64,000 nt of DNA. It comes from Artemia franciscana. Taxonomy: Eukaryota > Arthropoda > Branchiopoda > Anostraca > Artemiidae. A program made the position numbers and the translations under genes. The notes under the pieces are model-generated. The model saw only the letters and a program-made list of their open reading frames with translations, did no database searches and had not been told where the DNA came from. Below are positions 35,039 to 46,600 of the stretch, piece after piece. The stretch spans positions 24,726,018-24,790,017 of the forward strand of contig NC_088867.1 of assembly GCF_032884065.1 (NCBI RefSeq), given 5' to 3'. The first letter of the stretch is position 1. Every line of letters starts with the position of its first letter.

Positions 35039-36729
35039 TTTAATAAACAGAAACAAGTTTTTTCTTTTTACTATAAGTAAGAAGCAACATTAAAACATGA
35101 AACAAGCAGAGTTTTGTATATGAAAGAGGCTGTGCCCTCCTGAATGACTTGCTGTTTACAATGAAGTTTTTTATTGTTTTAAAAAATAGAGCAGTGAGAA
35201 AGAGTCAAGCTTCAGCGTAAAGAGCGAGGTGTTAAGGAGGGGAATTCTCTTTCTTATACAAAATAATTTCTGTTCATTTTAAGTTTTAATGTTGCTCCTT
35301 ACTATCAGTTAAAAAAAAACTTGTTTTTTATTTAATTTCTGAACTTGTTTGAATTGATGCAGGTTTTGATTTTAGCTCATCATAAATGAGTTATTAAAGC
35401 GAAATTTGCATATTAATTTTCCTTGTTTTCGGTTAAACAACTTTCTTGAAATATTGATTGGACGATTTTGAGAAAAAGGGGCAGAGGAGAGGATCTAGTT
35501 GCTCTCCATTTTTTGGTTACTTAAAAAGGGCACTAGAACATTTAATTTTATTCATGAACGTTTTTATTAGTAATAAATATACATAACTTATGAATTAACT
35601 TGCATAACGAACATCCATATTCGTATATTTTGATTACGTATATTAGGGGGATTGTCCCCTAATCAATACCTTGCTCTTTACACTAAAGTTTGATTTTTTT
35701 TCCAATTCTTTAAGGATGACCCATTAATCACAAAGGCCGTTTGATTAGAATAAATTGTTCTTATGAAAGTACTAAAAGAACTTTTATGTAAAGAGCGATG
35801 TATTGACTAGGGGCGTAACCCTTCATAGACGCAACAATTTCTGTTCGTTTTAAGTTTTGATGTTGCTCCTTACTTTCAGTGGAAAAAAACTTTTTTTTTT
35901 TACTTGATTCCTGATTATTCTTTAAATAAAGCTCGAAAATGTGGCGCCCCCTTCATAGCAATGTTTCTTTACCTGTGAAAAATTCCTCCACAGAAAGATC
36001 CTCCCATGTAACTCCTGACCCCCTCCACTGCCAGAAAAAATACCCCTTGAAAACGTCTGTATACTTCCAAATAACCAATACTATATGTAAACATTGGGCA
36101 AGTTCATAACTTGCAGCCATTCCCCTGGGGACTGTGGGGGATTAAGTCATCCTCAAAGACATAGCTATTATATTTTCGACCATGCTGAACAAAATCATTA
36201 TCTAAAAATTTTGATTGGGTAACATTGGGAAAAAGTAGCGTGGGAGGGGGCTTAATTGCCCTCCATTTTTGGTCACTTAAAAATTGTCACTTTAACTTTT
36301 AATTTCCATTCGAATGAACCCTCTTGTGATATTCTAGGACCACTGGGTTGATACAATCAGCCCTGGGGGATAAACACGTATCTGTGGTGTATCTTCTGGC
36401 AAAAAAATACAAAATTTGACATTTTGCCTAGGAGCTTGAAACCTCTACAGTAGGGCTCTCTGATATGTTGAATCTAATGTTGGGTTTTTTCTAAGGTTCC
36501 ATGATTTTTAGGGGGTGTTCCCTATTTTTCCAGAAAGAAAGCAAATTTTCTCAAGCACGTAATTTTTGATTGGTAAGATCAAACTTGATGGAACTTTCGT
36601 ATTTGAAACCAGATTAAAAATTTGATTAATTTGATGTATCTATTGGTATCAAACTTCCTTTTTTTTAGTTTTGGTTACTATTGAACCGGGTTGCTCCTTA
36701 CTTACAGTTTCTTCCCATGAACTGTTTGA
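35039..36729 (+). mobile_element. FB17 foldback element, copy E (older)
   Basis: 1.69 kb with both ends recognisable (TTAATAAACAG and CTGTTTGA) but more diverged than the others: the two arms of its hairpin agree less well and the 3' hairpin has lost pairing (CAGTTTC/CATGAACTG). Confidence 0.8.
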
Positions 36730-37160
36730 TCAAAAACCACTGTGTATATGCTGATTGCCAATAAGGAATCTCAGTTGTATCCGAAGAACGACTGAGGGTA
36801 TTATATTCAAACTTTTGGAGCTTCTCTTACTTCTACTTCTGCTCTTAAAATTTAACTAAATCAAAAGAGTGTAAGTGTATCCAAGTTGTCAAAAAGCATA
36901 GATTTTTTTTTTGTAAATGGTATCAAGTTTCATTTTTCATGTACTAGAGGAGGCATAGAACTAAATTAAACACTAGTATTTGTGTCCAGATTTTTTAAAT
37001 GTTGTATGTTGTTAAACATTGTCGAAAAATTTATCCAACATACAAATAGCAGGCCAAATTATAAATTCCTAAAGAAAAACTGAAAGAAATCGAACTATTA
37101 TTTTCTTTTTCCTTGGAAAGACTACGTCAATATGAAATAAACATAAATTAATTTACAAAA
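36730..37160. other. No recognised feature
   Basis: AT-rich sequence between FB17 copy E and repeat R2. Confidence 0.45.
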
Positions 37161-37163
37161 AAC

Positions 37164-37423
37164 TTCTTCCACGGAATAAGTTTCTCAAACAAAAATAAAG
37201 AACTCATTTAAACCAAAAGTGGAAAAAAAAATCATATCAAATAATCTACCAAGCGTAAATTTACAACAAATCAAAATCAATAAATAAATGAAACCCAACA
37301 CAAGCAGAAATTACAATACAAAACCGAGTCAAACTCAAAACGAGTTGAAATTAACATGAGTAGGGCTCAAAACCCCTATACTTTCCCAAGGCCACAAAAT
37401 AATTTGCACTTTGCTGAAAAATA
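37164..37423 (+). repeat. Dispersed repeat 'R2', copy 2
   Basis: From CTTCCACGGAATAAGTTTC to TTTGCACTTTGCTGAAAA. Shares CGAGTCAAACTCAAAACGAG and ATGAGTAGGGCTCAAAAC with copies 1 and 3. Confidence 0.75.
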
Positions 37424-37489
37424 ATTTAAATGTTTTCACTTTTGTGTAATAAATCAAATATCATTAACATCAATGATGTTAAAAACACG

Positions 37490-39570
37490 ATGAAAAATAT
37501 CATGATAAATTAAGTTTCATGAAAGAATGAATCAACATACAACAAGTTTCACGAAGAAAAATGTCGAGATAAATTAAGTTTTGCGAACAAAAATCAGCAT
37601 GCATTAAGTTCCTTCAATATAACTGGCTTGACGAGGCGAAAAATCAATTTAAAAGTTTTAAGAAGAGAAAAATCGACATGCCTCAAGTTTCATGAAGAAG
37701 AAATAAAAATATAACAAGTTTCTTTAAGATTTAATTCAAGATACATTTAGTTTCTTGAAGAAATAATCCACATGGAACAAGTATAATGGAAAAAAATTAG
37801 TATGCATCATATTTCACGAAGAAAAGGAACATGCACCAAGTGTCACAGAAAAAGATCAGAATAAATGAAATTTCACCAAAGAAGAAACCAACATACAGTA
37901 AGTTTCGTGAAGAAAAAGATCAAGATAAATTAAGTTTCAAGAACAAAAATCAGAACACAAGAAGTTCCAGGAACAAAACCGGTTTCACGAAAAGGAAAAA
38001 ATCAATGTACTTTTTTCACGAAGAGAAAAATCAACATGTAAAAAGTTTCATGAAGGAGAAATAAAATATATCAATTTTCTCGAAGACATAAATCAAGATA
38101 CATTAATTTTCTTGAAGAAATAATTCACATGCAACATGTTTCACGAACAAAATCAGCATGCATCTAGTTTCAAGAAGAAAAAATCAACATGCAACAAGTT
38201 TCATGAAGATAAACATCATGATAAATCAAGTTTTGCGAAAAAATAAATCAACATACAACAAGTTTCACCAAGAAAAATATCAAGATTATTTAAGTTTCAT
38301 GAACAGAAATCAGCACAAAACGAAGAAATAAATCAAAATACATTAAGTTTTGTGAAGAAACAATCCACATGCAACAAGTTTCACGAACATAAACCAGCAT
38401 GCATCATATGTCACGAAAAAAACCTGCGTGCCAAAAGTTTTATGAAGAAAAGTATTATGATAAATTAAGTTTCACGAAAGGATAAATCATCATACAACAA
38501 GTTTCACAAAGAGATAAATCACGATACATTAATTTTCTTGAAGAAATCATCCTGTTTCACGAAGAAAACCCACCATGCAACATGTTTGACAATGAAAAAT
38601 ATCATGATAATTGAATTTTCCCGAAAGAATGAACCAACATACAACAAGTTTCATGAAGAAAAATATCAAGATAAATTATGTTTTACGAACAATAATCAAT
38701 ACGCAACAAGTTCTATGAACAAAACCGCTTTCACGAGCAGAAAAATCATTGTGCAAGTTTCACGAAGAGAAAAATCAACATGCAACAAGTTTCATGAAGA
38801 TGAAATAAAATATCTAGTTTTTTGATGACATAAATCAAGTTTCATTACATTAATTATTAAGTTTCTTGAAGAAATAATCCTCATGCAGCAAATTTTATGA
38901 AGAAAAATCAGCATGCATCATGTTTCATGACAAAAAAAGCAACATGCAATAAAAATATCAAGATAAATTAAGTTTTATGAAAGGATAAATTAACATACAA
39001 TAAGTGTCATAAAGAAAAATATCAAGATAAATTAAGTTTCATGAACAAAAGTCTACACGCAACAAGCTCCACGAATAAAACCGGTTTGCCAGAAGAAAAA
39101 TCAAAGTACAAGTTTCACGAGCAGAAAAATCAACGTACAACAAGTTCCATTTAGAAGAAATAAAAATATAGCAAGTTTCTTGAAGATATAAATCAAGATA
39201 CATAAGGTATTCTGAAGAAGTAATCCGCATGCAGCATTTTTTTTATGAGCAAAAATCGACATGCATCATGATTCACAAAGATGCAACAAGTTTCATGAAG
39301 AAAAATGTCATGATAAGTGAACTTTCACGAAAGAATAAATCAACCTACATTATATTTCACGAGCAGTAAATCAGTATGCAACAAGTTTTACGAACAAAAA
39401 AAAACAACATCCAACATCTTTCACAAAGAAAAATACTCAGATAAAATAAGTTTCATGAAATACAAAATTAATGTACAAGTTTCACGAAGGCAGACTAAAA
39501 GTACAACAAATTACATAATGATAAACTAATGTGAAACAGGTTTGACGAAGAAATAATACCATGTGTTTGA
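37490..39570 (+). repeat. Satellite-like array of ~30-bp units
   Basis: About 2.1 kb of degenerate units approximating AAGTTTCACGAAGAAAAATC followed by AACATGCAAC. Marker variants recur at wider spacing: GAACAAAAATCAGCA-type units near 37580, 37945, 38305, 38680 and 39040, and ACCGGTTTCACGA-type units near 37976, 38702 and 39078. This indicates a higher-order period of about 360 bp, with a partial rearrangement near 38320. The open frames inside (37831-38064, 38538-38825) encode only the repeat. Confidence 0.9.
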
Positions 39571-39714
39571 AGAAATAAACATGTCTGGAAACGTTGTGAA
39601 TCAAGACATCCCAAGTGTCCCCCTTCCTCTAAACCCACAATTGGCCTGATCCTTCTTTTTTCCGGGAAGAATTGAAGAAGTTGGGATCTAGAAAAACACC
39701 ATCCAAATTTGAGC

Positions 39715-40020
39715 TGTCTCCTTGCCTAAGGAAGATTCGCTCATTAGTCAGGTCCATAAGTCAGTCACAGACTCCGTCAAAGAAAGTCTACAAAATATAA
39801 TATTAGTGTTCAGGAGAAGAATATCTAGCTTTATATCCACAACATGCCAAGTTACCAAGGAATTCGGTACAACGAAATGACCGACTTACTTCCAAATAAA
39901 ACAGCTGAAATCTGCATAGATTCAACATTCAAATCAAACACTCTATGTGACACAATTCGGAAAATAATTCTTAATAAGAATCCACCAAAGCTGGTACTCA
40001 TTTTTTCATCACGTGAATAA
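39715..40020 (+). other. Unrecognised short open frames after the satellite
   Basis: Two overlapping frames: about 39720-39880 (SLISQVHKSVTDSVKESLQ, no ATG start seen) and 39844-40020 (ATG start, 58 residues, including LPNKTAEICIDSTFKSNTL and KLVLIFSSRE). The second is locally less AT-rich and reads like protein, but I recognise no family and see no splice context. It could be a decayed gene or element ORF. Confidence 0.25.
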
Positions 40021-40599
40021 AATGCCCTGTGTTTAAGAAAATGAAATTATTTGTTAATGCCTAGAAAAGAAGAAAATGATATTAAAAAAGAGGGCATCCG
40101 AATTGCATATTTTGTTCTTCAGTTCCTGAGACCCGCTATGCAAAAAGTGGGGTAGCAAAGTACCAATACTACTTAGCAGTTTTCAAATTTGTTGGCAGAA
40201 TTTGTCTGAAAATACAATTTTACATATAAAAATAAAAAGAAAAGCTGTCAAAACAATGAACTTCCGGATCATTCACTAGATTATTTTCAGAGAGAGTTCA
40301 CGTATATATGAGGAAGTGAGAACAAACAAGTGAACAACTATAAACTCAACGTTTCGTTTGCAGTTAAAAGACACGGAAGGCTTTGCCACCTTCATTGGAA
40401 ATTTGTTTTACTTTTGGGCAAGACTAAAGAAGGAAATTTACATCAAGGCTTCGGAACTCTATGAAAATAATCTAGTGAATAACCCGGAAGTTCATTGTTT
40501 TGTGAATTACCCGGAAAAGGTTTTTTTTGTGGGTATAATCCAGAGAATGTGGAGGGGGGGGGGTATATGTTATCTCCAAAAGCACACTTTTTTTTACCT

Positions 40600-41045
40600 T
40601 TAAGCGGTGCTGAAGAAAAAAATTTTCATCGACAATTTGGGAGAAAAGGAGATTTGAAGGGACGGGGGCTAGATTCCCTCCAGTCTTTTTTGATCACTTA
40701 ATAAGGACACTACAACTTCTAATTTTGCTTTGAATGAGCCCTTTCTCGATGTTCTAGGAAAATTGGTTGGATACGATCACCCATGGCAAAAACGAATAAA
40801 CGCGCATCTGTGATCTTTCATCTGACAAAAAAAAATTCAAATTCCATGTTTTTGCAGATATGTGCAAAACGATCTTAATGAAAATTACGGTGTATGATTT
40901 TCGTTAAGATCTTTTGCTTTTAGGACCCCCACTTTTTTTTAAAGTTAGGCAATTTTTCAAGCTTGTAGTCTTTGCTGGGTAAAATTGAACTTAATTAATC
41001 TCATATATTTAGAATCACCATAATAAGCCAATTCTTTTATATATC
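40600..41045 (+). mobile_element. FB17 fragment (body)
   Basis: Body words in order: GGGCTAGATTCCCTCCAGTC, GATCACTTAATAAGGACACT, TGGATACGATCACCCATGG, AACGCGCATCTGTGATC. It stops short of the 3' hairpin, and repeat R2 copy 3 follows at once. Confidence 0.65.
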
Positions 41046-41052
41046 AATTAAA

Positions 41053-41308
41053 AAATCCACAAAATAAGTTTTTCAAAGAAAAATAAAGAACTCTATTAAA
41101 ACAAATTTAAGCAAAAATAAAATCAAATAATCTCCCAAGCGTAAAACTGCCACAAGTCAGCATCGATAAATAAATGAAACCCAAAAAGAACAGAAATTAC
41201 GGTAAATAACCGAATCAAACCCAAAACGAGCAGAAATTAACATGAGTAGGGCTCAAAACTCCTACGCCTTCTCAAGGCCAGAACATAATTTGCACTTTAC
41301 CAAAAAAA
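41053..41308 (+). repeat. Dispersed repeat 'R2', copy 3
   Basis: Ends TTTGCACTTTACCAAAAAA. Contains CCAAGCGTAAAACTGCCACAAG, also nearly present in copy 2. Confidence 0.75.
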
Positions 41309-41449
41309 TACAAATGAATGTCCATTGTCAGTGTATTTTACATATACTGATATTTATTAATTAAAATGTTAATAATATTTGTTTTCTTATAAAATGTCAT
41401 AATTATCTTATTAAAAACATATAAAATCGAAAACATGAAAAAAAATTAA

Positions 41450-43080
41450 GTTAAGTAGTAGTTGTAAGAGTAGAAGTAGTATTATGATGCAAACATTGTC
41501 TTTAGGTTATTTCAACGTCCTCGACAACAAGCGTCGTAAGTTTTAATTTCTCATATGAAATTATTCCTAAGATATTGGTAATATGCCCTTTTGACAACCT
41601 GCATACGGATGATAGGTTGTCATCCTTACAAAAGAAACTTTCAGAAATATTCTCTGAAAATTTTACCTTCATACCCTTAGGCATAGTTGTAATTGTAGTC
41701 ACTGCAGTAGTATAACTATAGTATAACTATAATTAGCCATTGCTATGATATCGTCGATTTGCTCTTTTCTAACCTGTATATTTTTATACTCTTTGAAAAT
41801 TTCGGCTTAATGCCCTTAACATCACAGATAATTGCGATAGAAGCAGTAATTAGAGCAATAGTAGTAGCAGAGCTATTAGATGTTGCAGTAGCTGTAGTAT
41901 TAGTAGTTGTGTGTACGTATTGCCTTTCGGTCAATTGATAATCCCCTTTAAGTATTTTCTGAGAGTTTCAACTGAATACACAAACCAATTCTTAAGATAC
42001 GCCATTTTGACAATCTAAATCCACATAGTCTCTTTTGTTAGTTCGAATTTGCTATCAATATTCTCTCAAGTTTTACCTTTATAGACTTAGCCTATTATCA
42101 CAGTAGTTTCGGTGGTTGTAGTATATGTATATTAACTTTTGGTCAGTTAAACATTGCTTTCATGATGCCCCGGAAGTTTCACCTTGACACGTTAAGCTGT
42201 TCCAAGAATATGGTTGACGTGCTTTTTTACATCCTTTTGACATCCTTTCCACCTTAAGGAACGCCCTTTCCACCTCTAAGCTTTACAAGTTGTTGTAATG
42301 AAAGTGGTATTTGGAGTTGTTCAGTAGCAGTAGTAGCCTAAGGAAAAGTAGCAGGGCTATTAGTATTAGTAGTGACATGCATATATTCGCTTTTTATCAA
42401 CTGATCGTCTTAATACCAAAGTCAGTTCTTGAGATACACCTCTTTGACAATCTTCATGCGCATAGTGTGTTTTGGTTTAGTTCAACTTCTCCCTCAATAT
42501 TCTGTCAAATTTTCACCTTCATACGCATAGCCTTGATTTTACTTGCATCATAGTAGTAGTGGTAGTAGTAGGAACAGTAGTAACAGTAATAGTTCATAAT
42601 TGTAATTAGTAATAGCAGTAGTAACCAATACATTTTGCCCTTTGGTCAACTGAACATCCCACCAATGCGCCCCTGAAGTTTCCTCTTGGTATGACAAGCC
42701 GTTCCAAAAATATTTCTGATACGCCCGTATCAGCAATCTTTATAGACATACTTTGTTTTGATTTAATTCAGATTTTCCTCATATTTTCCTCAGATATGTT
42801 TTTTCAATATCCTCTGCCTTAGTAGTGCTCGCTACAGAAGTAATAGTTTTAGTGATAGTAGTGGTAGTAATAATAGTACTTGAGGTAGCAGTAGTTGTAG
42901 TAGTAGTTGCAGTAGTGTGCAAATATTGCCTTTTTGGCCAATTGATCATCTTGCTTATCATTTCCTAAAAGTTCCAATTTAATATACTCAGTCATTCCTG
43001 AGTTACACCTTTTTGACAACCCATATACACATAACAAGTTATTATTTTGTCCAACATTCCTTGAAAGACTCATCTTACTG
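41450..43080 (-). repeat. Trinucleotide-rich tandem array, units of about 215-295 bp
   Basis: Each unit has a (GTA)n-like trinucleotide stretch, a TTTGGTCAATTGATC-type core (near 41925, 42140, 42395, 42640 and 42935) and a GATACRCCTTTTTGACAA segment. The first unit (41500-41760) is the reverse complement of 33830-34110. The open frames here encode only T- and A-rich repeat peptides. Confidence 0.75.
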
Positions 43081-43134
43081 CCCTTCGTATTTTGGGTAAA
43101 TAGAAGTCAAACATTCATATCTTTTCTCAGTAAC

Positions 43135-43250
43135 ATAAACTATATGTAAACGATAAATAAGTTGCATAACGGGGGGGGGGGGGTTGACATCCCAAAACAC
43201 ATAATTGCTAGACTTTAAAAAAAGGAACGTGCTAAACGTGAAAAAAGGGG
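43135..43250 (+). mobile_element. Possible FB17 fragment (body)
   Basis: ACTATATGTAAACGATAAAT, a long G run in place of the GCAGCCCCTCCC part, then ACATCCCAAAACACATAATTG. Very diverged. Confidence 0.35.
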
Positions 43251-43526
43251 TTGTAGGGGAGGGGTGGGGGTAAATTCGCCTTTTTTCTGTGTCGGTACAT
43301 TTGCGTAGATTTGAGCCTTGTGGGAAGGAGGAATTCAAAGCTAAAAAAAATCCATTTTTACCCCCCAATTTCCCATATTCTCTAAGAAGGAATATGTCTT
43401 GGAGGAGTTTCTTCTGTTCCCACTGTCATTACGTCCTGCCCACCCCGTATTTTTGTTGTACTGTATATTATAGGCTATTATTTTCTGCTTTCAGTTTCCT
43501 TCAGATGGTTTTCAATCTAACTGAAC

Positions 43527-43633
43527 ATGGGCAATTTGTGGTCTAGATCGTCTCCGTCAAAAAAGGAATTTCCTGCAGATTTTGAAACACCACCTTCTAT
43601 ATTGACGAATCCCTTCATACTATTTCGCTCAGG
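43527..43633 (+). CDS. TUSC2: TUSC2 coding exon 1
   Basis: 35 codons plus two bases. ATG at 43527; donor AGG|GTAAGT at 43634, a strong consensus site. Encodes the myristoylation signal and the proline-containing lead-in PPSILTNPFILFRS. Confidence 0.9.
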
Positions 43634-46600
43634 GTAAGTGTCTCTGTGCTTGAAATAATCCGTCTTAGATTAAATAAGTTATGTATTATTTTACATGATT
43701 TTATTAGGTTCTGAGACACTATTTAAGGAATAGAACTTTATAGAAAGGAATTGTACCATATCTGCACCAAAATGCGTGATATGGGGACTGGCTACTTGCC
43801 TCAAATAGAATCGTAAGACCCCCCCCCCCCTTCACTTACTCATTTGATCAAAAACCTACATAGATATAATTAACCTAAACTGAAGCTCAAAATCTATTCA
43901 GCGGGCTGAAGATTGCGCTCACCACTCCTAAGGTTGTTTTTAATAATTCCAGTTGGAAGGACTCTGTCATTGATTTTTATACTTTCTTTTTGGTTTCGCA
44001 GGTCATTTCTTTTTGCCAAAAAATGTGACAAGAGAATTGAGGCAGCTCTATATTTGCCATGTTCCAACTTTAAAGCCATCCTATGGTGAAAGTACGCGGG
44101 GAAAGTTTCATCTTTTCAATATTTTGCAAGTCATAGGAATGGTATTGCCGAAAAGGCTAAAACTTGATTTTTGATAACTTTTTAAATATGGCTAAAGTAT
44201 AAAACTGTTAAGCTCCAAAAATAGTGCTTCATGTTATGACAACAGTCATTAAGAAAAGAACATAACATTTGAAACTTCTACTTATAGTAGTCTGTTTAAC
44301 TGACATTGTAAATAGGCGTACCAGGGGATTCGCCCAAGGATTAGTGTGAAGGATCTTCCACAAAAAGTTGAGAGTTCAATTTTTTTTTCTCTCATTTTTT
44401 TGCTTCGCTCCTCTGCTTTACTTGAAAAAAAATCCCACGGTTTTTGCTTCATTTCAAATTGTGAGCTTCTGTGTATAAAGGCTGTAAAGTATCCTATTTT
44501 TTAGTTGTTTTTTTTTTTTTTTCTTAACCACTTTTATACCAAATTTGGGATAATGCGTAAAATTATCTTGAAAAGACGTTAATAATACAGATTTAACTCA
44601 GATATTTGTTTTAAAAATCCAGTGTCCAAATTGCAATTTCACAAGCCAGACTGGAGAGAATTAGCACAATGAAATATCGATTTTTATAACTATTGTTTTG
44701 TTGCTAAATTATATGTTGTTCTTTTCTTTTTGTAGGTCAATGTTCCTTGATGAAGATGATGATCTGGCTCATGAATTTTACGTTGAAGAATTGCAGAGTG
44801 GGAAAAAGCCTAGATTGAGGAGAGTCAGTCAAAGAAGATTGCGGCCCCAGGTTATTTTTTTTTCATTGATGGGATAATTTGTATTATTTAGGGTGTCTGA
44901 AGAGTGATCCCATATCAGATATAAGGAGGTATACATATCAGGATATTGTCACTAAAGAAACAGTGTTAAAGCTGCTGTTTCTCTTCCAATAACTCTCTTC
45001 TTTTCTTTGACACATTCTCTTCTTTAATCATTCATTTTGGGAAAAATCACTCAAAAAGTGACTTCTTAGAAAATTAAGGTAGGCCTACTGGTTGAGATGA
45101 AAAAAAAGAAAATAAATACTGAGTTTTAGAAAAGCGATCAATAAAAAGACATCTAAGGAATTCGCAGACGTAACCAATAAACCAAGCAGAATTGATAGAC
45201 TACTATTTATTTTATTTGAATCACAAAGAAAGTTATTATATCATCGTCCCCTGCAAGATTCCATGGCCTGATAAAAGCAGAAGGGAACAGAACAGATACA
45301 GCTACTTGAACTTAACAGGTTTTAATTGCACAATTATTTTGGATGGCATATATCTGCCACCCGAATGTAAAAAAACTCAAGTTCTAAAACAAGTTTTGCG
45401 CAGTTGTAGTGTGATCTTTGAAAAGGAGGTGTTAGTAGTCGTTTACCAAAGAAAAGGGTACTTAGACATCTTCTTGCGAGATGTCTTCCCATCGTCGAAT
45501 GCTGCTATTTCACCTTCAACAAAAGCTGAAATTTAGGGGATTAGCCGTTAGAAAAAAATGGGTTGATAGCAATATGTAGTGTTTCTGCTCAAAATTGGTG
45601 TGTACAAGACTTCATGATTATAGACAGCCCAAACGTGTGCTCTTGTTGTTCCTGTGCATGCAGCTCAAATTGTATATGCGTTTGATGTGGCTATTGAAAA
45701 GTCTAAAGATGACTAGTACGCACTGGTAAATTTGACATAATTTTGTGTATGAAACAATTTCAACGAGCCAGTTGATCATATATGTGTTAAAAAAAAACTG
45801 TAGGCTTTCTCTCGGGTGTGCCCAATCAGGAAGATGTAGAGGATGTGTATTTTTCAAAATCTTAGGAGGGGGTGATTTTTTTTTGATTTTTTTCAATGGA
45901 ATTTATTTAAAAATGGTGTTTTTCAATGAAAAAAACAAAAAATAAGATAATATTCAAAATCCATGAGGGGGAGAGGGCAATCATTATTTTAATAACAATT
46001 TTTTAAATATTATTTTAATTTTTAGGGGAGGGGGCTAAGAAATTAATAATCTGAATATATTTTCTGTTCAATATTCCTGTGTTTATCTTGTTTTTTTCTT
46101 TGTTTTTTTTTTTCAAAAATTTTTCATCATAAAAGGATTATCCTTTAGACCTTCCAAATACAGTATTGGTGGTATGTTGGCTCCATTTCTTCATTAAATG
46201 TAAGAAGAAAAGAATAACAACCATAAACATCTTTCTCTGGTTTCACTCAACAGTTTGCCTTCTTCAAAGTCGTAAGTGGCTAAGTTTGTCTTAGTTAATC
46301 ACTAAGGATGAGGAGCAACAGCCTCTGAAATCTGAGTTTTTTAAGTCTTACTTTTTATTTTTTGAATTGTACTGCTTTTTATGGCACTTGGTATTTACCA
46401 AGTGACATATAGCGATCGGAGATTCTGTCGGTCAGTCGGTCTATCTGTCTGTCTGCCCCGGTTTTGCTAGTTTAGGCACTTTCAGATAAGCTTGGACGAT
46501 GAAATTTGGTAGGCGTATCAGGGACTAGACCAGATTAATTTAGAAATAGTCATTTCTCCGATTCGACCATCCGGGGGAGAGTGGGAAGACGGTTAATTCG

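Noticed and set aside
37831-38064. Lysine-rich open frame in the satellite
   Set aside because: The peptide is itself the repeat translated; frames change along the array and there is no independent coding sign.
45192-45536. 114-codon open frame in intron 2 of TUSC2
   Set aside because: It starts with TTG, contains no ATG, shows no motif I recognise and lies inside an intron. It might be a relic, but I cannot support a gene.
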